Below the pieces are notes generated by a model. That model searched no databases. It saw only the letters and a list, made by a program, of their open reading frames with translations, and was not told the DNA's origin. Below are positions 39,261-49,468 of a DNA stretch of 64,000 nucleotides, one piece after another. Source of the DNA: Endotrypanum monterogeii (lineage: Eukaryota; Euglenozoa; Kinetoplastea; Trypanosomatida; Trypanosomatidae); assembly GCA_000333855.2 (NCBI GenBank), contig CM007314.1, forward strand, positions 647,838 to 711,837, written 5' to 3'. Made by a program: the position numbers and the translations under genes. Position 1 is the stretch's first letter. Every line of letters begins with the position of its first letter.

Positions 39261-40175
39261 GCTCTCGGGGGATCCATTGGGTTGCTTCGCGTTGCGAGAC
39301 GCCTCTTCTTCATTGGTGATGCGTGTCTAATGGGTGTATGTAGAGGGAAGGGTCCTGATGAGAGAGTTCGCAAGGCGTTGTCGCGGGCCTGTTGCTCGCT
39401 CCTTTGTTTTGAATATGAGATGGAGGCCGTACTTGGATGGGAGCCGGTCACGTGTGCGTCTGTCTGTAGAGAAATCGTACAATGAGACGCATGTGGTGCG
39501 CTTTGGGTACTCAAAGGCGTGCTGAGGGGACTTTGTCTCTCTCAGTTTACACTCCCCTCTCCCCTCCCCTCACTGGGGAAGGGGGAGATGGTGGATGGGT
39601 GGGGCTGTGCGCTTGCCCTCCTGCTCTTCCACACATGCCAGTGGAATAGGATAGTCGGTCGCACCATCATGTGTTTCATTTGGTGTTGCAACAGGGTAGA
39701 TTTATTTATTATGATTATATATATGGATAGTTGTAGTGCTGGCTGGCTAGCGGGGGGGGGGCTTGGGAAGAAGGGATTGTGTTTTGTGCCGCGATTTTTT
39801 TTTGTGTTTTCTTTTTTTTTTTCAAAGACGGTTTCTTTTCGCTGTTACCACTTTCTTAAACTTCACTACACCAACAAAAAATCTTGCGATTACGAAGCGT
39901 AGGAAGGCTCGAGGTGCACTCTTCTATCAGATTTCACATCTTTTTATATTATATTTCGGCTGTCTCGCCTCTTTCGCTCCTCATCACTGATCCAAAGCGA
40001 CTTGACAGACCTCCCCGATCCCGCTCTTCTTGCGTTCCCGAGTGGTGTGGTTGCGTTTTTTTTGGGGCTGCAACACCAAAGAATCGTCATGTGCTTACTT
40101 GTGTGCGTGTGTGTGTGTGTGTGTAGACTCATGTGCAAGCTTCTCAGGTTTTGATACATGGTCTTACGTCACTTC

Positions 40176-40225
<50 letters not shown>
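40176..40225. repeat. (TA)n microsatellite, 50 nt
   Basis: Near-perfect TA repeat with a single C interruption, among the longest simple repeats in the window. Confidence 0.9.
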
Positions 40226-40227
<2 letters not shown>

Positions 40228-40515
40228 TTGGTGCTTATAGATGGCTGCGCTAAAAGGAGGACGCTGTGATGTTTTCCCGCGCACACTGAGACATCTATTT
40301 TTCCACTTTGGTGTCTTCGCCTCTATTCTTCCACGCTAGTGGAAGGGTCTCGAGAATCGCCTGTATCCATTCTGCATCTTTTCTACTTCCCGCTCTTTGG
40401 TTGTTTCCTCATTTTCTGTTTGTGCTGTTGTCAGTTTTCGCAGAGAGTCCCGGTTTTATCCAGGTGTGCATATACTCTCATGCACATTCCACGTTTACAT
40501 CAACACCCCACAGAC

Positions 40516-40517
40516 AT

Positions 40518-40563
<46 letters not shown>
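40516..40563. repeat. (CA)n-(TA)n compound microsatellite
   Basis: About twelve CA units merge into about twelve TA units, 270 nt before the IFT46 start codon. Confidence 0.9.
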
Positions 40564-40834
40564 TGAGGAAGGACGTCACTGAGCATTCTTCTTCAAAATC
40601 ACGCCTCAGGGATAGAGTGAAGTGTGGTGACGTACATACAAGCAAACCTGTGCTTAATTAGGGAAAACTTTATCCCACCGTGGTGCCTTTCCCGTGTCAC
40701 TCTTTTGAAGGTTATGCACGCTCTACGCTACCCTTAGACTTCACACGATCGCATAGGCTCTCGCTTCCGATCATTTCCAAACTACGCCACACAACAGCTG
40801 TACAGAAAACTTTACGAATCGAAACAGGTGAAGA

Positions 40835-42202
40835 ATGCGCCACACGTCGGACGACGACAGCGACGTGTCCGGCTACGATTCAGCCGAAGAGACGGAGGAA
40901 GAGACATCCCAAAGTGTGTCGGAGTCACCTAGTCGATCTGGCGGCGCTCTCCACATTCCGGTCCCTGGTCACCCCCACCAGCCTTCAGTGACGGCCGCTC
41001 CTTCACAACAACCCGGAAACGACTTTCTTCCGAATAGGAATGTCGGCACTGTCGCTCCTGGTCAAAGCCGCCTTGGCGTTCGCGGCGACTTATCTCCAGA
41101 TGTGACCACCACACCGATGCCGGAGACCACTACGTCTGCTGTGCGTGGTGGGCGGATCATTGAGAACAACCCAAATGATGAGTGTATAGCCGTGGCCAAC
41201 GCCGAGAGCATTGCAACACCACGCGCGTCGCATGGGCCAGAGCCCGGAGCGGGTCGTCTCGGCGGAGGGGGCAAAGGAAACGTCATCGAAAACGCGCCTC
41301 ATGACGAGGCTATTCCAGTATCTCACTCGGGCAGTCTGATAGCGACGCCCATGGCTATGAGGCCGGGGCAGTCGATGCGTCTAGATGACGAGGGGACGGA
41401 TGATGATGAGGTCGGCGAGGAGGACCAGGAGGAGGAGGAGGAGAATCTCAATGAAAATCGCGAGTACCGCGCGGAAGGCTACGCTGGCCATAAGCCCAAC
41501 GAACTGACTGAGGCTCCAACGGCTACGCCGGTCATCGATCCCCAGCTTGGGTATAACCCCGCCAACTACTCGCGGCAAAACGCCACCGCCAGCCGTGAAA
41601 TTCAAGATCTCTTCACGCAGATCACGAAGTATACCCCCTTTGCAGCAGAGCTTCCTGCAAAGCTTCGGCCGTTTGTGCCGGACTACATCCCCGCAATCGG
41701 CGATCTCGACCCCTTTGTGAAGGTGCCGCGGCCGGACGGGATGCCAGACGGGCTCGGCCTTGAAATGGTCGATGAACCGGCGATTCCGCAGTCGAACCCA
41801 GCAGTTGTGCTTTTAGAGCTCAACGCCACGAACGCCCACGGTGTCGCAGCAGACATTGTCGACTCCCTTGAAAATGCAGCGCATCGACCAGAGGTGATCG
41901 ATAGGTGGATTTCCGACATAAAAAAGGTTCACTACAAGAAGGCGCTACCGACAGTAAGCTATCAACGCCCCATGCCTGACATAGAGACGCTCATGCAGGT
42001 CTGGCCCCAGCAGTTCGAAGAGTTACTCAACTCCGATGTCGCCTTTCCTCCACCTCAAATTGACCTCGACCTAGATCAGTATGTGCGAACTCTGTGCGCT
42101 ATCTTGGATATCCCTACGTATAGCTCCCTTATTGACTCTCTGCACGTCATGTTTACCTTGTACGAAGAGTTCCGTTCCAATCAACACTTCCAGCACGTCT
42201 GA
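40835..42202 (+). CDS. IFT46: Intraflagellar transport protein IFT46
   Basis: A 455-residue IFT46, a core component of the IFT-B train that carries cargo to the tip of the flagellum and interacts with IFT52. The conserved C-terminal domain (about 235-452) matches the family closely: GYNPANYSRQ, LRPFVPDYIPAIGDLDPFVK, VPRPDGMPDGLGLE, then RPMPDIETLMQVWPQQFEEL, LDLDQYVRTLCAILDIP and SLHVMFTLYEEF. The N-terminal half is disordered and acidic (a DEDQEEEEEN block near 190-205), as in other IFT46 proteins. It also contains two copies of a motif (IENNPNDE...IATP at 109-129, IENAPHDE...IATP at 151-172). The ATG is the first after candidate acceptor AGs at 40796-40797 and 40826-40827. Confidence 0.95.
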   Translation: MRHTSDDDSDVSGYDSAEETEEETSQSVSESPSRSGGALHIPVPGHPHQPSVTAAPSQQPGNDFLPNRNVGTVAPGQSRLGVRGDLSPDVTTTPMPETTTSAVRGGRIIENNPNDECIAVANAESIATPRASHGPEPGAGRLGGGGKGNVIENAPHDEAIPVSHSGSLIATPMAMRPGQSMRLDDEGTDDDEVGEEDQEEEEENLNENREYRAEGYAGHKPNELTEAPTATPVIDPQLGYNPANYSRQNATASREIQDLFTQITKYTPFAAELPAKLRPFVPDYIPAIGDLDPFVKVPRPDGMPDGLGLEMVDEPAIPQSNPAVVLLELNATNAHGVAADIVDSLENAAHRPEVIDRWISDIKKVHYKKALPTVSYQRPMPDIETLMQVWPQQFEELLNSDVAFPPPQIDLDLDQYVRTLCAILDIPTYSSLIDSLHVMFTLYEEFRSNQHFQHV

Positions 42203-44362
42203 TGGAGCAGGGGTGAGGTGGGGTGGCCTTTCTTTCTGATAGTGTGCAGGGTCCGGCAAACGCCCCTTTATACCTGGTTGTTCGACTACAAGGACTGGAG
42301 GGTTGCCAAGGGGTCGCGGGGTATCAACACCACGCGTTTGCCTGTGCTGCAAAAAAAAAAAAGAGAGAAGCGGAAAGACAAACTCGAAGTTTTTTTTTTT
42401 TCAAGGGATGCCATCGCTCAAATATATATACTCAACTCCGGCGTGTGGTGAGAATCTGAGGCAGCGGAGGAAGTAGACTCGGCCCCTCTTGGGTGCGCGC
42501 AGAGGAGTCCAACGGCGCTCTCTCCGATTTTTGCTTATCCCTCCTCCCTCCTCTCTCTCTGAGTGTATACCGTTGTTGAAGAATGTGTGTGGAGGAGAGG
42601 TGAGACTGTAGATGTCGGTCTGCGTACAGCGGCGCCTGCGCTTGATGTTGATTTTCAAGTTTTCACCTCCCAACGAGATCCCCTGTTGACAAATCCTCAT
42701 CTATATAGTTGCACTGCAGCATGCGAGCCTGCTTTTGGGGCCTCCTCGTTGATGTGCGTGGGATATAGTCAACATGGAGACGACCGCTGAAGGGGGGGGG
42801 GGGGGGGGGGGGGGGCGTTCTTCCTCGGCACGGCGCCACTTCCCCCCCCTCATTTGTTCTGTTTTTATCTATTTGTTCATATTTCTTGTTTTTATCGATT
42901 TACGGTTTGGCGCGTGAGTTTTGTTTCTTTTGACTGATTTTTCTTTTTCTTTTTATGCGTGTAGGTGGGGTTCGAAGGGGAAAGACAGCGTGGGGAAGGA
43001 GTCGAGTGGATGTGGGTAGTGGCGGTGCGCGGCTTTTTTGGTTATTATTATGATATGTTTTTTCCCCTCCCCCTTCTCCTTCTCCTTCTCCTTCCCCCTT
43101 CCCCTCCCTATTCTTTCACGTATGTCAGGTATGAGTTATGTACGGGTGTAGGCAGGATCTCTATTTCTGCATGTATGTATATATATATATATATATTTGC
43201 GTGTGTGTGTATCGTTGTGCTCTCCAATGAGGGGGGAAAACAATTCAACAAAAGATCGAATCAAGGGATGGATGGTGTGGAAATGGGGGAAGGGGAACGT
43301 GAGGAGGAGTACCCAGTCCTGAAAAATGCAGAAGAGAAACTTTTTCCTCCCATTTTGTAGGCAACGAGGCGGGCGGCACACCAGGGGCTGATCTACGGTT
43401 CCAGCGACTGGGCAGGTTTGTACGCGTGCATATACTGGGTGTGCTGTTGGTGACACCGATCGCATACACGCATCTTGGCACCACCACCGTTTACATGTCG
43501 GCCAAAGCATGACCTATACAAGTGCATATGGGGGGGGCGGGGGCGGGTGCACAGATATTTTGAATGGAGACACGTATGTCTGTACATGTGTGTGTCTCAA
43601 AGAGGGGTCATGTGAGGGCCACAGTGCACTCGTAGCATCAACGATTGTGTGAGAGGTATCGTCTCTGGAGAAGTTCTTTTTCCACTGTTATCCCATTTGT
43701 CGTTCTCTTTTTTTTTTCCCGCATCTTGGCTTTGAATCCTCTACGCGGCATATCCACGTCGACAACTAGCGACTTGTCCTCCTCTCGTTTGGGCTAGACA
43801 TTGCTTCATACTTCTCCTCACACATTTTCGCTTCTCGTCTCCCTTAGCCCCCAACTTTGCTTCGCCGCACCCCTTCTTTTTTTTTTTTTTCGAGGGGAGC
43901 TCATCATCACATCATCAGTGCTTTATCGGAAACGATGTTGTGAAGTAAATCCCTATAGAGAGCATTCATATCATTGCCAAGCTGAGCACACCTTGTGACA
44001 AGGTGAAATAGAAAACGCGAAAGGCGTGTTTTGGGCACCGACATTACTCCAGAGAAATCAATATTCATCACAGGGTACATCACAAACATACAAACACACA
44101 AATATCTTTTTGAGGCAGGCAGTGCCATTGATTTTTTAAAGTTGTTCCCCTTTAGGCGTCTCGTATCTGTGTCGCCTCCTGCTCTCTGCGTCTCGAAATC
44201 AGTGTTCCGGTTGGTCCAGCGCAATCATTAATCCAAAGTGACTCATCTCAGTCTCCATAGAGTCGCAAAAAAACACTTTCATTGAAGTAGTTCATCTCAT
44301 ACTGGCGAGGGCCTTGAAACTGCACAGCGATACGGCGCCGCAGGTCTCTCTCTCTCTCTCTA
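42203..44362. other. Intergenic region with poly-G and CTT-rich tracts
   Basis: About 2.2 kb. It includes poly-A/poly-T (42350-42400), a 24-nt poly-G (42792-42815), a C/T-rich CTTCTC repeat (43068-43111), a TA tract (43176-43196) and poly-T (43879-43891). No credible gene; frames here begin at non-ATG codons. Confidence 0.55.
42792..42815. repeat. Poly-G homopolymer, 24 nt
   Basis: Twenty-four consecutive G residues, the longest G run in the window. It can form a G-quadruplex in the transcript, or it may be a length artefact of sequencing. Confidence 0.85.
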
Positions 44363-46252
44363 ATGGCACACTCCCTACTTGCCGATGGAGTCGTGGGTGC
44401 AGCTGCACAGCTCGCTGTAGATCGTGACACTGTATCACCTGCGTGGTCGATTTATGACGACTGTGTGTACGGCGCCTCGCAGGACGACGATGTGTTGGAC
44501 TCACGAGCGGGCTCGGCGGAGGAGGAGGAGGAGGGGGGCGTGGACGGAGGATGGGCAAGAGCAGTGCCGCGCCGGCTGCCGTTTATCTCCGATCCTCTGT
44601 TTTGTATGACGCTGAAAGGCTCTCAGCTAAAGAAAGATGCACCCATACGCCGGGGCGCCCAAGGAGCGGTGTACTCTGCGTTCGACGAAGCCATCGGTGT
44701 GCCTGCATCTGGCAACAGGGCCGATGAGTCAGCCTTGCAGGGGACCTGCCCAGGGTGTAAGGAGAAAGACCACGTCGCTGGGGGCGCTCCAAGGCTGGCG
44801 CGGTGCGGTCGCCGTGTAGCTGTGAAGCGAATTTTTATCCAGGCGAGCGATTTCAGTGCACGTGATATTTCGACAACGATACTGCGCGAGGTAACTCTGC
44901 ATCGCTTTGTGTGTGCGAGGCAGTCTGCGCGTCTTGTGGAAACGTGCGCGTCGCATGCTGCCGCTTTGCCCTCTGGTGTCACGCAACCTGTGCAGGTCGA
45001 TCCTCATCAGGCACCATCTGATCTTATCGACGACACGGCGCGTGTCATTCACCTCTACCGCGTGGTCGAGGCCCCTCACAAGGGGCTGTGCCTTGTGATG
45101 GAACTTGCGGCAACTAACTTGGAGCAAATCGTTCTCGCTCATGGGTCCCGCAGCGCTTTAAAGAGTGAGGGTGTGGGGGGCTACCGGAGGAAGCCCGGGA
45201 TCGTATCTCTCTTCGGCTCCTCTAGTGTGGCTGGTGTTGGGTGTGGTCGGGGCCTTGCCTCTGGTTTGCCTCCAAGAGATTTCAGTGAAGCTGTGACGTC
45301 AGAGAGGATGGCGTTATCTCCGTCTTCTTCGCCTTCTGCTAGAATGCCTCTAGTGCGCTACGTGATGCGACGCCTCCTACGTCTTGTGTGCTTTCTACAC
45401 GAGACGTGCGGTGTGGTGCATCGAGATCTGAAACTGAGCAACGTGCTGGTAACGAGAGACGCCGGTCTTCGACTCGGTGACTTCGGGTCCGCCCGCTTCT
45501 TTCCACCCCCGCGCCGCGCTGCGAAGGCTGCAACGGAGAGCTCTCAGCCGCTTGAGAATTTGCACGAGCCAGCCGTAAGCGAGCCTGCTCTGTTCCCTTG
45601 TACACCACTATCGATTCGTACAACGTTGCACTATCGATCTCCTGAGGTGCTCCTTGGAGACCAGGAGTGTCGCGCCGCAGCGGATATCTGGGCTCTGGGT
45701 GTCATGTTTGCGCAGCTGCTACTGCAGAGGAGATTGTTCAACTCGACGAGTGAGTTGGACCTTCTCGGCGCCATTCAGAAGCTGCTGGGGCCTCTTAGGT
45801 ACCACAGCAAACCGTCTTCGCAGTCCGCTGCATCCTCGACGGCGGATCCGGCGGGGGGTGTAGCGCCTGCTGCTCCTTTCTCAGCCCCACAGGCAAGTCT
45901 CCCATACAAGTTTCATGCCGGGGTCGTGCCTGCTGATGGGCTGGATCTGCTGTCACGGATGCTGCAACAGCAACCCGAGTCTCGCATCACTGCCCGAGGT
46001 GCACTGCAGCATCCTTTTTTGAACCTTGAGGGTCCCCCAGAGTCGACGACACACGACGACGACGAGCGAGGGCGGGCGCAGTGGGAAGAGAGGGTAGCGG
46101 AGGTGTTGCGCGAGCAGGCGGAGGGTGGTACATATGCTGTGGCTGGCAGTAGGCGGCCTGTGTTCATGCACCTCACTGAAGATGAGGAGAGCGAGGAGGA
46201 GGACGGCGTCGCTCCCTTTTGTGTTCATCCGTGCGGGTACACGTCGTCATGA
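44363..46252 (+). CDS. CDK-like (CMGC) protein kinase with large insertions
   Basis: A 629-residue Ser/Thr kinase. The glycine loop is RGAQGAVY (97-104), catalytic Lys155 is in VAVKRIF, helix-C Glu176 in REVTLHRF, the catalytic loop is HRDLKLSN (353-360), and DFG is at 373-375. The P+1 loop TLHYRSPEVLLG at 421-432 has Ser replacing Ala of APE; the YRSPEVLLG form is CMGC/CDK-type, and D441-IWALG follows. All catalytic residues are present, so it should be active. Unusual features are a 90-residue acidic N-terminal extension, a Cys-containing insert between the glycine loop and the lysine (CPGCKEKDH), an insert of about 65 residues at 262-327, and an activation segment lengthened by about 25 residues (381-415). 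The C-terminal tail is acidic. No cyclin-box helix like PSTAIRE. A (CT)n run directly precedes the ATG. Confidence 0.88.
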   Translation: MAHSLLADGVVGAAAQLAVDRDTVSPAWSIYDDCVYGASQDDDVLDSRAGSAEEEEEGGVDGGWARAVPRRLPFISDPLFCMTLKGSQLKKDAPIRRGAQGAVYSAFDEAIGVPASGNRADESALQGTCPGCKEKDHVAGGAPRLARCGRRVAVKRIFIQASDFSARDISTTILREVTLHRFVCARQSARLVETCASHAAALPSGVTQPVQVDPHQAPSDLIDDTARVIHLYRVVEAPHKGLCLVMELAATNLEQIVLAHGSRSALKSEGVGGYRRKPGIVSLFGSSSVAGVGCGRGLASGLPPRDFSEAVTSERMALSPSSSPSARMPLVRYVMRRLLRLVCFLHETCGVVHRDLKLSNVLVTRDAGLRLGDFGSARFFPPPRRAAKAATESSQPLENLHEPAVSEPALFPCTPLSIRTTLHYRSPEVLLGDQECRAAADIWALGVMFAQLLLQRRLFNSTSELDLLGAIQKLLGPLRYHSKPSSQSAASSTADPAGGVAPAAPFSAPQASLPYKFHAGVVPADGLDLLSRMLQQQPESRITARGALQHPFLNLEGPPESTTHDDDERGRAQWEERVAEVLREQAEGGTYAVAGSRRPVFMHLTEDEESEEEDGVAPFCVHPCGYTSS

Positions 46253-47968
46253 GTGCGGCCCGCTCTTGTGTGTGTGTGTGTGTGTGGGGGGTGCGTTTCA
46301 TACGTTAGATGGTGGAAGGCAAAACATGACCTGTGGAGGTGTTTTCTGTCTCTTCGCTTCTACTTGACCAGCGCTGTGAATGAGCCAAATTGTAAGAAAA
46401 AAAAACACACGCATACACACGTACGCACGGAAGCGGAGGCGCTCGGCACCCTCTTTTTTCGCTAGAAAGTTAGGAGTAGGGTGGGGTAATGGGGTCGAGA
46501 GCGCTCAATGACACGTTATTCTCCACCCCCTTCAGTTTGACACTCTCTCGCCTTTGTTGCGTGGCAACGCGAGCGGCATGAGGTTGCCCGGGTACGTTGT
46601 CTCGTGTTGGTTCGATGTCATCGATGTGATGCGTCTTGCTCTGTTGGATGTGATGCGTGTGTGGTGTCGTTGGATTCCTTGCCTTTTTTTTTTTCTCTTT
46701 CTGCTCCGTGTACAGAATAAATGGTGCATCTTTTCTCCCCCTTTCCCCCACCCGGGCAGGCGACGAGATTATCTTCACAACTGCATGAGACGAGACCGTT
46801 TGTTTTTAACGTTTCATCTCTTGCTCCTTCTTTCCCTGAGTCTGCATCTTTTTCGCCTTGGCTGATTCTTCTCGAAGACTTCAAGAATTTGTGCTTTCTG
46901 CAGGGCTGAAGGCTCTGGCGCTTGAGATGTTTTGTCGTTTTCCATGACTGGAAGAGGGTGAAGCAAGCTGTAAAAAAAAAAAATGCGGCACTCGTGCTCC
47001 TTTGCCTTTCTTTACCCGATAATACTTTTTTAAAATTTTCATCTTGTACCTCCTTCACCTTACCCAGAGAGCATCAGAACAGACGCAAACACCAGCACTT
47101 CATTTCACCTTTACAGACCCGCGGGTGCAAACGTAGAAAATCGTCAAGGATATTTTCTCCTCAAAAAAGAGAGAGGAGCTGAGAATGAAATCAAAAATAA
47201 GAAGGGATTATCTTTGTAGTCGTCTTCTCTCTTGCGTGCTGTCGCTCCTCTCGAGGGAGACCACCGCTCACCCTGCAACTACGCTTGATGTGCACGTGTG
47301 CTTCCTCTGTAAAGTCAGTGCTTCGATCTTAAGCCTTGCAGCGGCGAACATGCGTCCTGAATCAGGAAACAAATCGACAAAGAAGTCGTAATTGACCCGC
47401 ACGCACACACACGGGGCTCCTTCTACTCCGCTTGTGTGTATGTCTGTGTTTGCTCCTTTCTCTTGGTCTTGAACACTTTCTTTCCTCTTTTTCTTCTCTT
47501 TTTTTTTTTTGACTTGTGCTCACATCACTTTCACGACCTCTGCCTGACAACACGAATAGCAGTTGCCCTTCCCCCTCCCGTTCTTATTGGATGTCCCGTT
47601 GGAGCAGCTCAGCGCTCGCTCACGTGGTACATCAGTTGATATCACGCATCATCATTGACATTTTTTTTTTTTTTGGTCTCGTGCTTGCTTTTTTTCTTGT
47701 GTTTGCATCGATCATTACAGAGAAAGCATCAAGAGAAGAGGGGCGTGTGACCTTCCCTACCTTCCCCCCCTCCCCCCACACACATTAATCGGTGCTTTGG
47801 GCAAGTAACAGCAACACTAACAACAAACAGAATACAGAGACACAAGAAGAAACATAGGCGAAGGGGAGTGCATGTGGGGGGGGGTGCTGTCAGCGTACCC
47901 GAAATATCGCCACGTCGTTTAGTAAAAATATACTCTTTCACACACAACTAGATATGTATCTCCCGATA

Positions 47969-47999
<31 letters not shown>

Positions 48000-49468
48000 T
48001 AATGTTTCGCTCATTGCCTCACTTCAGGTTTGATTCTCTTCATTTATTTTTCCGGGGAAAAAGAGAGAGAACAAAAGGCGTCACCCTATTCTTGCCTACC
48101 TCCTCATCACCCCCCTTTCCCACGTTTAACCAATACGGAGCCATCTAAAATAAAATACATATGTGTATATATGACTCAAACTGATAAATATTCCACTGCG
48201 AAGTATTGTCTCTGTGCTGCTGTGTGTGTGTGTGTGTGAATTTTCAAGTGCCATTTTACAAAACGTAACACCTTAAAAAAAAAATGTCAGACGCTGCCTG
48301 AAGGGAGGCTCCCATGTCTCTTTCACGCCCCTTCCCCCCAAAAGAACAAATATATGTGTTTTTTTTCTCTCCCCTCTTTCCTGTTGTATCTTTTTTTTTC
48401 TCCTGAGGGGGAGCTGCAAGCAGGAAATAATAATAATAACGTAGCTAGCCGATTTAGATAATACAGCCAAGTGCTGAGCCAGCGTGACTTATAACCTCAT
48501 CCTTGCGGCGAATGAGTCTACAGAGTTGCAGTGTGGGTTGTGGGCATGTGAATATATATATATATATTTGGTGATTCTTATGATCACATCATTACAGTGA
48601 CGCTGTGCAGTTCCACCTCGACTTCCGCTGCTCCAGGTAGCAACAAGTGTTTGCTTCGCTCAATTTGTAGCTGGTGTTTGTGTGCGTGCTGGTGTTGTTA
48701 CATTCCTCTTTTACATATGTTGGAGATTTTTGTTTTCAGTAAAGGCTGTGCGTAGCTGCGATAAGGTGCACACACTCACGCAACTCCCTTCACGGCCACC
48801 ACCACCCTCACTTTCTTCTCTCGATCACTACCTTGGCCCTTTTCTCACAACGGAACTAATTCTTCCTCATTATTATAAAGGGGGTACAGCGTCGTAGTGA
48901 ATATTGTTGTTTTTCTCCTTCTCTGGCGCCGCCTAGCTTCTCGTCTCCCGTGCGCTCTGCCCGTTATTTTCTTATTGCCGTTCCGATTGATAAACTTTGT
49001 GGTGTTCTGAGCACTTCTCGTTCCGGTCTTTTTTTTTTTTTTACCGAGAAGTTGGACGGTGGATTTTTCTCAATGCACTGGGAAAAGTAAAAAAGAAAAA
49101 AAGCGTTAAAAAGCAAGTCCGGGAAAGACTCAAACAGGAAACCAAGAACGATCTCTGGCAGAGCTGCTCTCGTTCTTTGTGTTGTCCATTTAAATGTTTT
49201 ATAAACTGATCCTTTTTTTCATCGCTCCCATTATTTCTGCTTCTCCCCATCACTCTCGTGCACTTTCTCAAAAGTATAAACCTTGTCGTTGTCGCTGATG
49301 TGGCGAGCGCGCTGGGTGCGCCCTGATTATTGTTTGGCTGCTTTTATTTTTTTCTCGGTTTCCACTATCAGTCACGAGTTTGTTTGCCTTCAAGCAGATA
49401 CAACGTTGTATCCACACCTTGCTGAGAAGCGTGCTTAGGCTTATCGAGCCTACGTAGCTACGCTGCTG
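46253..49468. other. Gene-free region, 3.2 kb
   Basis: No credible gene on either strand. It contains GT runs (46270-46286, 48222-48238), a TA tract followed by poly-T (47966-48001), another TA tract (48551-48567), and poly-T/poly-A tracts. Many C/T-rich acceptor-like sites. A 68-codon ATG frame at 47185-47391 is poorly coding-like and not called. Confidence 0.55.
49336..49371 (+). promoter_or_regulatory. Spliced-leader acceptor for the J-domain gene
   Basis: GGCTGCTTTTATTTTTTTCT, CGG, TTTCCACTATCAG, ending at AG 49370-49371. The 5' UTR to 49469 is 97 nt with no earlier ATG. Confidence 0.68.

Larger units (their letters stand above)
37439..40834. other. Longest gene-free region, 3.4 kb
   Basis: No credible gene on either strand. 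It contains G-rich stretches (37938-37948, 38199-38218), TA tracts at 38702-38721, 39234-39260 and 40176-40225, a CA/TA compound tract (40516-40563), and C/T-rich segments. It holds several acceptor-like sites. It is probably the 3' UTR of the TOG gene plus spacer, but it is long enough to host a non-coding RNA. I see no tRNA or snoRNA signature. Confidence 0.55.

Noticed and set aside
42563..42790. 75-codon frame with gene-like composition between IFT46 and the kinase
   Set aside because: Begins at GTG, its only ATG is near the end, and there is no recognisable motif.
46590..46640. GGTTCGATG resembling a tRNA B-box
   Set aside because: Flanks do not fold as a cloverleaf and no A-box lies at the right distance.
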